Of a DNA stretch of 64,000 nucleotides, positions 29,577 to 38,867 are shown one piece after another. The position numbers and the translations under genes were made by a program. Below the pieces are notes generated by a model. It saw nothing but the letters and a program-made list of their open reading frames with translations, did not search any database and was not told where the DNA came from. The DNA comes from Barnesiella viscericola DSM 18177 (GTDB lineage Bacteria; Bacteroidota; Bacteroidia; Bacteroidales; Barnesiellaceae). How positions within the stretch are numbered: position 1 is the stretch's first letter; the number at the start of each line of letters is the position of its first letter. The stretch lies in assembly GCF_000512915.1 (NCBI RefSeq), contig NZ_CP007034.1:1116001-1180000 (forward strand), given 5' to 3'.

Positions 29577-30893
29577 ATGGCACAGAAAAGAAAATACAAC
29601 ATGCGCTGGAGCGACATCTACTCGTTGGGGTTGTTGCCGGCTATCCTCATGTGGGGGCTATCCCCTTTCCTCGATGAAAAGGCAATTTTAATTGCCTCCA
29701 TTATCTTGGGGGGCGGGTGGATTGTTTTTTCATATTTCTACATCTACCTATTCAAGCGGTGTGGCATCATCGGGTGGATTACCGGCTGGGCCATGCTGCT
29801 GAGTGGGCTGATACGGAGCATTTTATATCAAACAGGCATGATGCAGAGCCCTCTCATTCTTTTCGAGGCTCCCTGCATAGCCCTACTCTCCTATCTGTTT
29901 GAAAAACACGATATCAGACCCCATTCCTGCTACGAGTACAAGATGCGACGAGGCATCATGCAAGAGCAATATATCCTGGGCGATTTCAGCCAATACGAGG
30001 CCCATTATATCGTGCGGCTCGTCTTAACGGGAGCCCTGCTCTCCGCAGGATTGTCGTGGGGACTATTCCTCTACGGCATCGACATAGAGAGCCGGGCCGG
30101 GACCTACTTCTACTTCTATTTCCCGGCGGGACTGGGTTTAGCCATTATCCTATTCGAGTCTATTCGCCGCCTGCTCATTCAGCATCTCATCGAAAAGTAT
30201 GAGAAGAAAAGTAAATACCACAGCACTCAATCAGACAAAGAGCTGGATTTCATGGAGTTTTTCTTCACCGAGATTCGCATTATGGTCATCGGCGACGAGA
30301 AAATCTTTCTTACCGAAAACAATGGGGACAGGAATAAATTCAACTACTACGCCGGGTTAGACCTGCCCATACACCATCGCACCACCTATTGTACCACCTT
30401 GGGAGAGGAATCTCAAAAAGCCCGGCAAATCGTAAGGGACGAATTGGGAATCGAGAATCCCGACCTGCGGCATGTCTGCACCACGATAGCCCAAAAGCCC
30501 TGGCAACAAATCGGGCACTATATCCTGTTCCTGCCTCACGACAGTCTGTCAAAACTCAACCGTTACCCGGGACGCTGGTACACGGTCAACGAAATTGCCC
30601 ATCTGTTCCACAGCGACAAGCTACACCCCCTCTTCAAAGAACTTTATGCCCGCCTCTACACCATTGTCGATACGGCCCGGACCTACCACAGCAACGGGAA
30701 AAGGCGATATGCGATACGGGGCTACAAACCGGCTTTTTCGCTGCATCGTATCGATCAAATGAATATTGTCTTTGACGACCCGATATGGCTTTACGTGAGC
30801 CGCCACAACGAAGACCATCTGCTCTATCGGATAGACACCTGGATACGAAAACTCTTCTCCCAAAAAGATTCTTCAAACAACCGTGATGCTTGA
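29577..30893 (+). CDS. Membrane protein with C-terminal degenerate NUDIX-like domain
   Basis: This is a 438-residue protein. The N-terminal ~195 residues hold about six hydrophobic segments (for example LGLLPAILMWGLSPFL, WIVFSYFYIYLFK and LGLAIILFESI). A short charged linker leads to a soluble C-terminal domain (~210-400) with a NUDIX-like arrangement: a strand-rich start (IRIMVIGDEKIFLTEN), then GEESQKARQIVRDELGI. The last motif keeps the D-E-x-G-hydrophobic end of a NUDIX box but lacks its R-E pair, so metal-dependent hydrolysis may be lost. The assignment is tentative. The stop codon overlaps the start of miaA, indicating coupling. It could be a sensor of a nucleotide-type ligand, but no function is demonstrated. 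Confidence 0.6.
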   Translation: MAQKRKYNMRWSDIYSLGLLPAILMWGLSPFLDEKAILIASIILGGGWIVFSYFYIYLFKRCGIIGWITGWAMLLSGLIRSILYQTGMMQSPLILFEAPCIALLSYLFEKHDIRPHSCYEYKMRRGIMQEQYILGDFSQYEAHYIVRLVLTGALLSAGLSWGLFLYGIDIESRAGTYFYFYFPAGLGLAIILFESIRRLLIQHLIEKYEKKSKYHSTQSDKELDFMEFFFTEIRIMVIGDEKIFLTENNGDRNKFNYYAGLDLPIHHRTTYCTTLGEESQKARQIVRDELGIENPDLRHVCTTIAQKPWQQIGHYILFLPHDSLSKLNRYPGRWYTVNEIAHLFHSDKLHPLFKELYARLYTIVDTARTYHSNGKRRYAIRGYKPAFSLHRIDQMNIVFDDPIWLYVSRHNEDHLLYRIDTWIRKLFSQKDSSNNRDA

Positions 30894-31818
30894 CCTGATT
30901 ACCATACTGGGCCCCACAGCCTCGGGGAAAACGACTCTGGCCGTGGCCTTGGCCGCCCACCTCGACACCGAAATCATCAGTGCCGACTCCCGGCAGATAT
31001 ACCGCTCGATGGATATAGGCACGGGGAAGGACCTGGCCGAATACACCTATGAAGGGAAACAAATTCCCTATCACCTCATCGACATCTGTCCCCCGGGATA
31101 CAAATACAATCTCTTCGAGTATATCCGGGACTACCACCAAGCCTACGACGATATTGTGGCTCGCGGCAAGACTCCTATCCTGTGCGGCGGTACGGGACTC
31201 TATATCGAGGCGGTGCTCAAAGGCTATGCCCTGCCCCCCGTACCGGAGAACCCGGAGTTACGCCAAAGCCTGGCCGACAAAACGTTGCCCGAACTCGAAG
31301 CGATACTCCAATCGTACAAAACGCTGCACAACCAAACCGATACCGATACTTGTAAACGGGCTATCCGGGCTATCGAAATTGCCGAGTACTACTCCCGGCA
31401 GAAACCCGAGATGCTGGAACCGCACCCCGTGAAGAATGCCCTCGTCGTGGGGGTGAACATCGACCGGGAAAGCCGTCGGGCCCGCATCACCCAGCGGCTG
31501 CACGACCGGCTCGACCAAGGCATGGTGGCCGAGGTACAAGGGCTGCTCGACCAGGGTATCGACCCCGAATCGCTCATCTACTACGGGCTGGAATACAAAT
31601 ACATTACCGAATACCTCATCGGACGCACCACCTACGACCAGATGGTATCGCTCCTCGAAATCGCCATACACCAGTTTGCCAAGCGGCAGATGACCTGGTT
31701 CAGAGGCATGGAACGCCGGGGATTCTCCATATTCTGGCTCGATGCCTTCCTGCCACTCGACGAAAAACTGGCCCGTATCGACGAGGAAATAGCTCGGCGG
31801 GAATCCACACAGGCATAG
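30886..31818 (+). CDS. miaA: tRNA dimethylallyltransferase
   Basis: This 310-residue enzyme transfers a dimethylallyl group to N6 of A37 in tRNAs reading UNN codons. The P-loop ILGPTASGKTTLA is at residues ~5-17. ISADSRQIYRSMDIGTGK follows, as do the CGGTGLYIEAVL substrate segment and the C-terminal YKYITEYL and RQMTWFR regions. The ATG at 30886 is chosen over the GTG three bases upstream; either start overlaps the preceding gene, so translation is probably coupled. It ends in a convergent arrangement with the outer-membrane protein gene, sharing the hairpin at 31862-31884. Confidence 0.97.
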   Translation: MLDLITILGPTASGKTTLAVALAAHLDTEIISADSRQIYRSMDIGTGKDLAEYTYEGKQIPYHLIDICPPGYKYNLFEYIRDYHQAYDDIVARGKTPILCGGTGLYIEAVLKGYALPPVPENPELRQSLADKTLPELEAILQSYKTLHNQTDTDTCKRAIRAIEIAEYYSRQKPEMLEPHPVKNALVVGVNIDRESRRARITQRLHDRLDQGMVAEVQGLLDQGIDPESLIYYGLEYKYITEYLIGRTTYDQMVSLLEIAIHQFAKRQMTWFRGMERRGFSIFWLDAFLPLDEKLARIDEEIARRESTQA

Positions 31819-31861
31819 CAAGGGAAACGACGACTTATCACCCCGATTCATAAAAAGAAGA

Positions 31862-31884
31862 GGAGCGCATGTGTGATGCGCTCC
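31862..31884. terminator. Bidirectional terminator between miaA and the outer-membrane protein gene
   Basis: A perfect 9-bp stem (GGAGCGCAT and ATGCGCTCC) closes the 5-nt loop GTGTG. A T-rich run follows on the plus strand (CCTTTATATTTT) and an A-rich run precedes it, so it can act for both convergent genes. Confidence 0.8.
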
Positions 31885-31912
31885 CCTTTATATTTTGACT
31901 ATGCCGGGATAA

Positions 31913-32515
31913 TCAGAAGTCGAACTTATACCCAAGCGACAGCATGAACATGGTGTTTTTCCCATCGCCCTCTTCATAAATGTTGGTCAAGCCAAAATTG
32001 TAACGGGCATCGATGGTCATGCCGAAATCAAATTCATATCCCAATCCCAGGGCAATGGCAAAATCGAACGTACGAGCCTTGGTGTCATAGCCATACTGTT
32101 CAAGATCCTTGGACGAAATCTCCTCGTCATTCACTTTCAACTTATACTCGTCATCGACACAGAACCCAAATTGCGGACCTACCTGCACATTCAGGCCCTT
32201 CCACGGATAGACTTTCAACAGCACCGGGATATCGATATAGTGCGATGTGTAGTTCGATTTCAACGTCTGCGAAAGAATAGTCACATCATCAAAAGCAGCT
32301 CCCTGCATCGAATAAAGGAACTCGGGTTGAATGGCAAACAAGCGGTTGATGCGATAGTTCCCGAAGATACCCACATTTACACCGGCTCGGTATTTGGTAC
32401 CGTCGCCCGTCACAGAACTCACGTTAAGTCCCACTTTGGGACCCATCGACAACTGAGCAAAAGCTCCGCTCACACACACGACAGCAGCAACCATCGTCAG
32501 CAAAATCTTTTTCAT
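31913..32515 (-). CDS. PorT-like outer-membrane beta-barrel protein
   Basis: This is a 200-residue small outer-membrane barrel of the porin-family/OMP_b-brl type. The signal peptide is KKILLTMVAAVVCVSGAFAQ, and the first barrel strand begins LSMGPKVGLNVSS. Alternating amphipathic strands end in MLSLGYKFDF with the terminal Phe typical of BAM substrates. A longer frame reaches 32560, but the start at 32515 places the signal peptide at the N-terminus. A -7 box TACATTTG lies at 32633-32640 on the minus strand. Its physiological role is unknown; PorT proper is a T9SS component, and this is only a structural relative. Confidence 0.85.
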   Translation of the reverse strand: MKKILLTMVAAVVCVSGAFAQLSMGPKVGLNVSSVTGDGTKYRAGVNVGIFGNYRINRLFAIQPEFLYSMQGAAFDDVTILSQTLKSNYTSHYIDIPVLLKVYPWKGLNVQVGPQFGFCVDDEYKLKVNDEEISSKDLEQYGYDTKARTFDFAIALGLGYEFDFGMTIDARYNFGLTNIYEEGDGKNTMFMLSLGYKFDF

Positions 32516-32632
32516 AATCTCCAACTTTTTATACCCGGTTCTCCAAAGGGTGTTTTTCATTTTTCCAGTCTGCGCGGAGAACCACGAACTGTTCTTTCAA
32601 TAAAGCACAGCCGCTCGCATACAGATTAAAAA

Positions 32633-32640
32633 CAAATGTA
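32633..32640 (-). promoter_or_regulatory. Candidate -7 box for the outer-membrane barrel gene
   Basis: TACATTTG on the minus strand is an exact TAnnTTTG match about 118 nt upstream of the start at 32515. The -33 region is AT-rich with no clear TTTG. Confidence 0.45.
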
Positions 32641-32791
32641 GGCATTAAAAAATCGAATTCCTACTATAAACAGATTTATTTTTTTACTTTCTTTTACACA
32701 AGCCACCCTGTCCCATCGATTGTATAAAGCTGCCATAAAAAAGCAGCCGCCCCCTCCTTTCTTTGCACCAAACTTAAAAACCAGAGAGACT

Positions 32792-34687
32792 ATGGCAAAT
32801 GATTCGTACAAGGCCCGGTCAACGGGACCGAAAGGCTTGTCTAAAAAGGGGAAGGAAATCGAGCGGTCGCACTACCCCGTACTTTTACAGGCTCAAAAGG
32901 CGTGGGAGGAGATTGACCCCTTCCGCCACAAGCGGAAACGGAACCGCAACTACACCTATGGCAAACAGTGGAACGACCTGATAAAACTACCCGACGGCCG
33001 GGTCATGAGCGAGGAGGAGTATATTCGGCAACAGGGAAAGGTGCCATTGAAAAACAACCTCATCAGGCAAATGGTCAAGTCCGTACTGGGACAATTCCGC
33101 AACAACCAGACCCAACCCGTGTGCGTGGCCCGCGACCGCGAGGAGCAGAACTTGGGCGAACTGATGAGCGCCGCCGTGCAGTATGCCTACCAGCACAACC
33201 GTCTGCAAGAGCTCGACAGCCGCACGATGGAGGAGTTTCTCATCTCGGGCATCTGCTTCCAGAAGATAGGCTACGGATTCCGCCGGGGCAAGAGCGACGT
33301 ATGGGTCGACGAGGTAAATCCCAACCGCATCTTCTTCAATGCCATGGAGGATAGCCGGCACTGGGATTGCACCCTCATCGGCGAGCTGCACGACATGCCC
33401 ATTGCCGAGGTCATATCGCGATTCTCGTTCGGTTCTCGCGAGCGTGCCGTACAGTTGCGTCAAATCTATACCGAGGCCGACAACGATACCGTGCGCCACA
33501 ACTTCGAGAACCTCACCACCCGGGCCATCGACCGACTCGACTTCTACATGCCCTCTTCACCCGACCTGTGCCGGGTCATCGAGGTGTGGAAACTCGAAAG
33601 TCAGGAGATACTGAACTGCCACGATTTCCGGTCGGGCGAATACTACAACCTGCCGGTATCGGAGGCCGAAGCAGTGGAGAAGGAGAATAAGGCCCGACGA
33701 CAAGCGGCCCGGCAAGCGGGCATACCCGACGAGGCCGTCGCCCTCATCGAAACCGAATGGGGCGTCACACAAACCTGGCGCTATCGATTCTTCTCGCCGC
33801 TGGGCGACCTGCTGGACGAGGGCGATACCCCCTATTGGCACGGCGAACACCCCTATGTGTTCAAACTCTACCCGCTCATCGACGGCGAGGTTCACGCCTT
33901 TGTCGAGGACGTCATCGACCAGCAGCGATACATCAACCGGCTCATCACCATGATCGACTTTATCATGGGGTCGAGTGCCAAAGGGGTGCTGCTCTTCCCC
34001 GAGGACCAGATTCCCGACGGCATGACCATCGACGATATTGCCGACGAGTGGACCAAGTACAACGGCATCATTCTGTTCCGTCCCCGACCCGGGTCGCCCA
34101 TGCCCCAGCAGATTGCCGTCAACGCCACCCAGGTGGGAGCCTACGAAATGCTCTCCCTGCAAATGCGACTGTTCGAGGACATCTCGGGGGTACACGGGGC
34201 CATGCAGGGGAAGGCTGCTCCGGCGGGGACTCCCTCCTCGCTCTACTCGCAGCAGATACAATACTCGTCGACCAACCTGCTCGACCTCTTCGAGTCGTTC
34301 AAGACCTTCCGCGAGGACCGCGACATCAAGATCATGAAGACAATCCAGCAGTTCTATACCGACTCGCGCTACCGCACCATCGCCGGGAACAGCTGCGGCA
34401 AAGATGCCTCGACCTACACGCCCGAAGAGGTGCGCAACACCGAGTTCGACCTCTCCATTGCCGAGACGCTGTCGACACCGGCCCTGCGTATGGCCTCGAA
34501 CGAATTTCTCATGGAGCTGTTCCGCGGCGGGAAGATTTCGCTCGAAATGTTGCTGCAAAACGGGGCCTTCCCCTTTGCCGACAAATTGCTGCAATCGCTC
34601 AAACAGAGCCAGACGGAACAAATGCAGGCACAGGCACAGGCGGCTCAACCTCAAAGCAGGCCGGCGACAAACGCCCCGCAAGGATAA
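32792..34687 (+). CDS. P22-type phage portal-like protein
   Basis: This is a 631-residue soluble protein matching the portal of short-tailed phages (P22 gp1 type, also used by crAss-like phages). The N-terminal ~60 residues are basic. The core has PLKNNLIRQMVKSVLGQFRN, the wing/stem segments with YINRLITMIDFIMGSSAKG, then a long helix ending FEDISGVHGAMQGKAAPAGT. This last is the glycine-rich turn before the crown found in P22-like portals. A Gln/Ala-rich tail (QAQAQAAQPQ) ends the protein. A portal forms the 12-mer through which DNA enters and leaves a capsid. The ATG at 32792 is chosen because the upstream frame is unlike the family. No phage gene adjoins it: its neighbours are an outer-membrane barrel and a ferritin-like gene, and it has its own terminator. 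Confidence 0.83.
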   Translation: MANDSYKARSTGPKGLSKKGKEIERSHYPVLLQAQKAWEEIDPFRHKRKRNRNYTYGKQWNDLIKLPDGRVMSEEEYIRQQGKVPLKNNLIRQMVKSVLGQFRNNQTQPVCVARDREEQNLGELMSAAVQYAYQHNRLQELDSRTMEEFLISGICFQKIGYGFRRGKSDVWVDEVNPNRIFFNAMEDSRHWDCTLIGELHDMPIAEVISRFSFGSRERAVQLRQIYTEADNDTVRHNFENLTTRAIDRLDFYMPSSPDLCRVIEVWKLESQEILNCHDFRSGEYYNLPVSEAEAVEKENKARRQAARQAGIPDEAVALIETEWGVTQTWRYRFFSPLGDLLDEGDTPYWHGEHPYVFKLYPLIDGEVHAFVEDVIDQQRYINRLITMIDFIMGSSAKGVLLFPEDQIPDGMTIDDIADEWTKYNGIILFRPRPGSPMPQQIAVNATQVGAYEMLSLQMRLFEDISGVHGAMQGKAAPAGTPSSLYSQQIQYSSTNLLDLFESFKTFREDRDIKIMKTIQQFYTDSRYRTIAGNSCGKDASTYTPEEVRNTEFDLSIAETLSTPALRMASNEFLMELFRGGKISLEMLLQNGAFPFADKLLQSLKQSQTEQMQAQAQAAQPQSRPATNAPQG

Positions 34688-34726
34688 CAGCCCGGAAACG
34701 AACCGGCTAAATAACACAATAACACA

Positions 34727-34767
34727 GCGGCAGAGCCCCGATACCCGGGGCCCTGCCGCCTTTTTTT
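34727..34767 (+). terminator. Rho-independent terminator of the portal-like gene
   Basis: The long stem GCGGCAGAGCCCCG pairs with CGGGGCCCTGCCGC (one mismatch) around the loop ATACC and is followed by seven T residues. It lies 40 nt beyond the portal stop codon, so the portal gene is a monocistronic unit. Confidence 0.9.
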
Positions 34768-34787
34768 ACCAACTCAACCGTGAAGCG

Positions 34788-35300
34788 CTACTTTTGCGAC
34801 ACATAGCTCTTCATGTGGGCAATGTCGTCCAGATAGTCCTGCAAATCCTGCTCGTGGTCCTCCTCCTCGGCCAGGATATGTTTAGCCATATCGCTGGTGG
34901 TGAAATCCTTGCCATCGGTCAAGGCAGCAATCTTCTGGTAACGGAGAATCGCACAACGTTCGGAGGCCACATTCTGACGCAGCAACGTCACCACATCGGT
35001 ATCGGTAGGGGCCGTATAGGGGCACTGGGCCTGTTCGAACCACTGCTTGGGGTCGAGTACCGGCATACCTTCAAGCTCGACAATGCGGTCGGCCAACAGT
35101 TTGGCATGCTCGAACTCTTCCAGGGCATGCTCCTCAAACTCGCGCTGCACATCGCTGCGCATTGCACCTTTTACCACCAGGGCACCTACCCAATATTGAT
35201 AAAATGCCAACCACTCTTCCGACAAGGCGGCATTCAACTCGGCGAGCACCTCGACCACATCGATTTTTCCTTTCAAAATAGCGACACTTTCTTTTGCCAT
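34788..35300 (-). CDS. Ferritin-like/bacterioferritin family protein
   Basis: This is a 170-residue four-helix-bundle ferritin-like protein. Metal-ligand motifs are in place: EEWLAFYQYW in helix A, EEFEHAKLLADRI in helix B, SERCAILRYQ in helix C and ILAEEEDHEQDL in helix D. The spacing is that of ferritin-like diiron proteins of the bacterioferritin/Dps-like branch. It would store iron or consume peroxide. The frame extends upstream to 35417, but the start MAKESVAILKG at 35300 fits the family. It sits alone on the minus strand, downstream of the hppA terminator, and converges with the portal-like gene. Confidence 0.85.
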   Translation of the reverse strand: MAKESVAILKGKIDVVEVLAELNAALSEEWLAFYQYWVGALVVKGAMRSDVQREFEEHALEEFEHAKLLADRIVELEGMPVLDPKQWFEQAQCPYTAPTDTDVVTLLRQNVASERCAILRYQKIAALTDGKDFTTSDMAKHILAEEEDHEQDLQDYLDDIAHMKSYVSQK

Positions 35301-35406
35301 AGTTCTCTTTTTTAGAATTAAAACTGCCCCTATAACAACCGGCTGCTCCCGTTGGTTCATACCCGAATGCACCATATTGCACGAACCCGGCCGACATCTT
35401 AACCTG

Positions 35407-35444
35407 CAAAAAAACAAAAGCCGCCTCGCATCAGCGAAGCGGCC
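35407..35444 (-). terminator. Rho-independent terminator of hppA
   Basis: On the minus strand the stem GCCGCTTCGC pairs with GCGAGGCGGC around the loop TGAT and is followed by TTTTGTTTTTTT. It lies about 32 nt past the hppA stop codon. Confidence 0.88.
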
Positions 35445-35475
35445 TTATTCTTATGCTTTACCTTATATCGATCGG

Positions 35476-37680
35476 TTACAGCAGGCTCCAAGCCACGGTC
35501 AATCCGGCCATAACGATGGCAACCATGCTCATCAGCTTAATCAGGATATTCAGGCTCGGGCCCGACGTATCCTTGAAGGGGTCGCCCACGGTATCGCCCA
35601 CAACGGTGGCCTTGTGCACCTCGCTGTGCTTGCCGCCGAAGTTACCCTCCTCGACATATTTCTTGGCGTTGTCCCAAGCACCGCCGGCATTGGCCATGAA
35701 GATAGCCAGCACGAATCCGGCGCTCAGTCCGCCGATAAGCAGACCAACCACACCCGACACACCGAATATCAGGCCTGTCACGATGGGAGCAACGATGGCC
35801 AGCAGCGACGGAACGACCATTTCGCGCTGGGCTCCCTGGGTCGAGATAGCCACGCAACGTTCGTAGTCGGGCTCAGCCTCGCCGGTGAGGATACCTTTGA
35901 TTTCGCGGAACTGGCGACGCACCTCCTCGACCATGTGAGCGGCGGCACGTCCCACGGCATTCATCGTCAAACCGCAGAAGAGGAAGGCCATCATCGAGCC
36001 GATGAACATACCCGAGAGTACCTTGGGATTCATAAGCGTAATATCGTAGTAGCGCATGAAATCGGTAAACGAAGCCTCACTGATCATCACGGTAGTACCG
36101 TCGGCAAATTCGAGTACCGTCTCGCCGATACGAGTCAGACCGATACGAATCTCTTCCATATACGAGGCCAGCAGGGCCAGACCGGTAAGAGCGGCCGAAC
36201 CGATAGCAAAACCTTTACCCGTAGCAGCTGTCGTGTTACCCAGCGAATCGAGGGCATCGGTTCTCTTGCGCACCTCCTCGCCCAAGCCGCTCATCTCGGC
36301 ATTACCACCGGCATTGTCGGCAATAGGTCCGTAGGCATCGGTGGCCAGCGTGATGCCCAGGGTCGAGAGCATACCCACGGCAGCGATACCGATACCGTAG
36401 AGCCCGAGAGTGACGTTGCCCAAATCGAATCCCGATGCGAACAGGTAGGAGAGAATGATACCGGCTACTACCGCAATCACGGGGACTGCCGTCGAAATCA
36501 TACCCAGACCGATACCCGAGATGATAACCGTAGCCGGACCCGTCTTACCACTCTCCGACAGCCGTTGGGTGGGACGATAGGATTGCGAGGTATAATACTC
36601 GGTACTGCGACCGATAATGATACCGACCAACAGACCTACCACCACCGAGCCGCCTATGAGGGCCCAATTCTGAATCTGCAAGGCCCACAGAATCACGAAG
36701 GTGGCTATGACAATCAGTACCGAACTGAGGTTGGTACCGAACGAAAGCGATTTCAACAGGTCTTTCATCTTGGCATCTTCGCGCGTACGCACCGAGAAGA
36801 TACCGATAATCGAGAGCAGAATACCCACGGCGGCAATCAACATGGGGGCAATCACCGCCTTCATCTGCATCTCGGTCTCGCCGATACCCATAAAGGCTGC
36901 GGCACCCAGCGCCGAAGTAGCCAGAATCGAACCGCAATACGACTCGTACAAGTCGGCACCCATACCGGCCACATCGCCCACGTTGTCGCCCACGTTATCG
37001 GCAATCGTTGCCGGGTTGCGGGGATCGTCCTCGGGAATACCGGCCTCAACCTTACCCACGAGGTCGGCACCCACGTCGGCAGCCTTGGTGTAGATACCAC
37101 CGCCCACACGGGCAAAGAGCGCCTGCGTCGAAGCACCCATGCCGAAGGTAAGCATCGTGGTCGTAATCACACAGAGTTTATGGGCCGGATTCAGCGCCTC
37201 GTCCGGAATCACGGCATTGAGCAGCAGATACCAGAACGAGATGTCGAGCAGACCCAGACCTACCACCACGAGTCCCATCACCGCACCGCTCCGGAAGGCG
37301 ATGCGCAAACCGCTATTCAACGAGGTGCGGGCGGCATTGGCCGTACGGGCCGACGCATAGGTGGCCGTCTTCATACCCAGATAGCCCGACAGACCCGAGA
37401 AGAAACCTCCCGTAAGGAACGCAATGGGGACCCACTTGTTTTGAACCCCGAAACCAAACGCCATAATCGAGAACAAAGCCACGAGAACCAGAAAAACGAT
37501 TCCCACAATCTTGTACTGTTGACGCAGATAAGACATCGCCCCCTTGCGCACATGGAGTGCGATTTTCTTCATCTGAGGGGTTCCCTCATCGGTTTTCATC
37601 ATCTGCTTATAAAAATACCAAGCAAAGAGAAGTGCCAGTACCGAGGAGATCGGCACAAGCCAGAATAATGCATTTGTCAT
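35476..37680 (-). CDS. hppA: Membrane-bound ion-pumping pyrophosphatase
   Basis: This is a 734-residue integral membrane enzyme that couples PPi hydrolysis to H+ and/or Na+ export across the inner membrane. It has about 16 hydrophobic segments. The PPi/Mg-binding motifs are clear: [20 protein letters not shown] followed by [15 protein letters not shown], and [16 protein letters not shown]. The segment [16 protein letters not shown] carries Ala where K+-independent enzymes carry Lys, so this should be the K+-dependent class. Some Bacteroidetes members are reported to pump both Na+ and H+; ion choice here is not settled. It is monocistronic, with its own terminator. Confidence 0.96.
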   Translation of the reverse strand: MTNALFWLVPISSVLALLFAWYFYKQMMKTDEGTPQMKKIALHVRKGAMSYLRQQYKIVGIVFLVLVALFSIMAFGFGVQNKWVPIAFLTGGFFSGLSGYLGMKTATYASARTANAARTSLNSGLRIAFRSGAVMGLVVVGLGLLDISFWYLLLNAVIPDEALNPAHKLCVITTTMLTFGMGASTQALFARVGGGIYTKAADVGADLVGKVEAGIPEDDPRNPATIADNVGDNVGDVAGMGADLYESYCGSILATSALGAAAFMGIGETEMQMKAVIAPMLIAAVGILLSIIGIFSVRTREDAKMKDLLKSLSFGTNLSSVLIVIATFVILWALQIQNWALIGGSVVVGLLVGIIIGRSTEYYTSQSYRPTQRLSESGKTGPATVIISGIGLGMISTAVPVIAVVAGIILSYLFASGFDLGNVTLGLYGIGIAAVGMLSTLGITLATDAYGPIADNAGGNAEMSGLGEEVRKRTDALDSLGNTTAATGKGFAIGSAALTGLALLASYMEEIRIGLTRIGETVLEFADGTTVMISEASFTDFMRYYDITLMNPKVLSGMFIGSMMAFLFCGLTMNAVGRAAAHMVEEVRRQFREIKGILTGEAEPDYERCVAISTQGAQREMVVPSLLAIVAPIVTGLIFGVSGVVGLLIGGLSAGFVLAIFMANAGGAWDNAKKYVEEGNFGGKHSEVHKATVVGDTVGDPFKDTSGPSLNILIKLMSMVAIVMAGLTVAWSLL

Positions 37681-37911
37681 AGCAAAAAATTCAAATTAAG
37701 TTAACATTCAAAGATGAGGTTAAAGGTAAGGCGGATTGTATAAACAGCCAAATCTTTTTTTCTAATTTTTATTTTTTTTATCGGTTCAAACATTCTGCCG
37801 AAAGCGCAAGCGGCATGCACCTCTGAGGCAAATATTTTCGGGATATTTCTTGGATATTACGATTTTAAAAAATATATTTGTTGAGGTTTCCTTTTTATCC
37901 TTGCCTCATAT
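37681..37911 (+). promoter_or_regulatory. AT-rich divergent promoter region of hppA and the WG-repeat gene
   Basis: This gap contains no gene. TTTG at 37877-37880 and TATCCTTG at 37896-37903 form an imperfect plus-strand promoter with a short 15-bp spacer, only 8 nt from the ATG at 37912, so the leader would be nearly absent. On the minus strand CATCTTTG is a 7/8 -7 match for hppA near 37710-37717. Confidence 0.35.
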
Positions 37912-38652
37912 ATGGAAAATTGTTCTAAGTTCAACTCATTGGGAGGGTTCCCCGATTTGGAATCTTTCAAAGACGAATCGGGAAAATATGGCTACCGCGA
38001 GAAACTCTCGGGAAAGGTATTCATAGCTCCCCAGTTCGATGCCGCCCACCCGTTTCGCGAGGGGGTAGCGGTGGTGATGATCGACCACAAGTACGGCTTC
38101 ATCGACCGGCATGGGCTGGCCGTGGTCAAGCTCGACTATGACTGGGCCAACTCATTTCACAACGGACTGGCAATGGTAGAACGGAACGGACGTTATGGCT
38201 ACATCAATCAGGAAGGCAAGGAGATTGTACCCATCATCTACGAACACATCGCCGAATTTCATGAAGGCCTCGCACCGGTAAAGCTGCACGAAAAGTGGGG
38301 ATTTATCACCCGCTCGGGCAATGCGGTAATCCAACCGCGGTATGACGACACGTGGGGATTCCGCGAATCGCTGGCGGCCGTGCGGGTAGACGAGAAATGG
38401 GGTTTTATCGACAAAACCGGGCACCTGCTTATCCCCCTGATATACGACTATGCCTGGAACTTTAAAGAAGATCTCGCCGCTGTCAAACAAGACGGGAAGT
38501 GGGGTTTTATCGACAAAGCGGGACAAGTGGCCCTGCCCTTCCTGTACGACGAAGCCGACTCGTTCGACAAAGGCCTGGCCGATGTTAAACTCGATACCCT
38601 GTGGGGCGTCATCGACAAAACCGGCACATGGCAGAAAAACGAAGAGATCTGA
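37912..38652 (+). CDS. WG-repeat protein
   Basis: This is a 246-residue protein made almost wholly of about seven WG repeats of ~32 residues, with recurring W/Y-G-F-I-D-K-T-G units (YGFIDRHG, YGYINQEG, WGFITRSG, WGFIDKTG, WGFIDKAG, WGVIDKTG). No signal peptide or membrane segment is present, so the protein is probably cytosolic. WG repeats are beta-rich and likely bind proteins or ligands, but no activity is established. It forms a single-gene unit closed by the terminator at 38690-38733. Its position just upstream of the phage-like operon seems coincidental, since that terminator separates them. Confidence 0.92.
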   Translation: MENCSKFNSLGGFPDLESFKDESGKYGYREKLSGKVFIAPQFDAAHPFREGVAVVMIDHKYGFIDRHGLAVVKLDYDWANSFHNGLAMVERNGRYGYINQEGKEIVPIIYEHIAEFHEGLAPVKLHEKWGFITRSGNAVIQPRYDDTWGFRESLAAVRVDEKWGFIDKTGHLLIPLIYDYAWNFKEDLAAVKQDGKWGFIDKAGQVALPFLYDEADSFDKGLADVKLDTLWGVIDKTGTWQKNEEI

Positions 38653-38689
38653 CCAAGAGACACACTTCTACCATTCTTAAATAAGCCAA

Positions 38690-38733
38690 GGACCTATCAC
38701 CTTCCTCCTCCTTCATTTCGATAGGTCCTTTTT
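38690..38733 (+). terminator. Terminator after the WG-repeat gene
   Basis: A 9-bp stem, GGACCTATC and GATAGGTCC, encloses a ~21-nt loop and is followed by TTTTT. It separates the WG-repeat gene from the phage-like operon that starts at 38913. Confidence 0.75.
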
Positions 38734-38867
38734 CTATATCCCGTCCCGATGGGTAAAACCGGGCCCGAGAACCGCCCGTTCTCCCTGACCCCCTCGCCTG
38801 CATGCACACCGGCTGCATCCCCCCCTACATTTTTCAATCCTGCCACAATAATCGGCCCTGGCCGACA

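Noticed and set aside
32729-32747. Small hairpin (GCTGC and GCAGC) upstream of the portal-like gene
   Set aside because: It is only 5 bp with an A-rich 9-nt loop. It is too weak to call a regulatory element or terminator.
32758-32765. TTTCTTTG as a -7 box for the portal-like gene
   Set aside because: One base is off the consensus and the nearest TTG is about 35 bp upstream, far beyond the usual spacing.
35377-37668. 763-codon plus-strand open frame
   Set aside because: It is antisense to hppA. Its His/Arg/Gln-rich translation has no recognisable fold.
37912-38652. WG-repeat gene as part of the phage-like operon
   Set aside because: A terminator at 38690-38733 separates them, and WG-repeat proteins are common, unrelated genes in Bacteroidetes.
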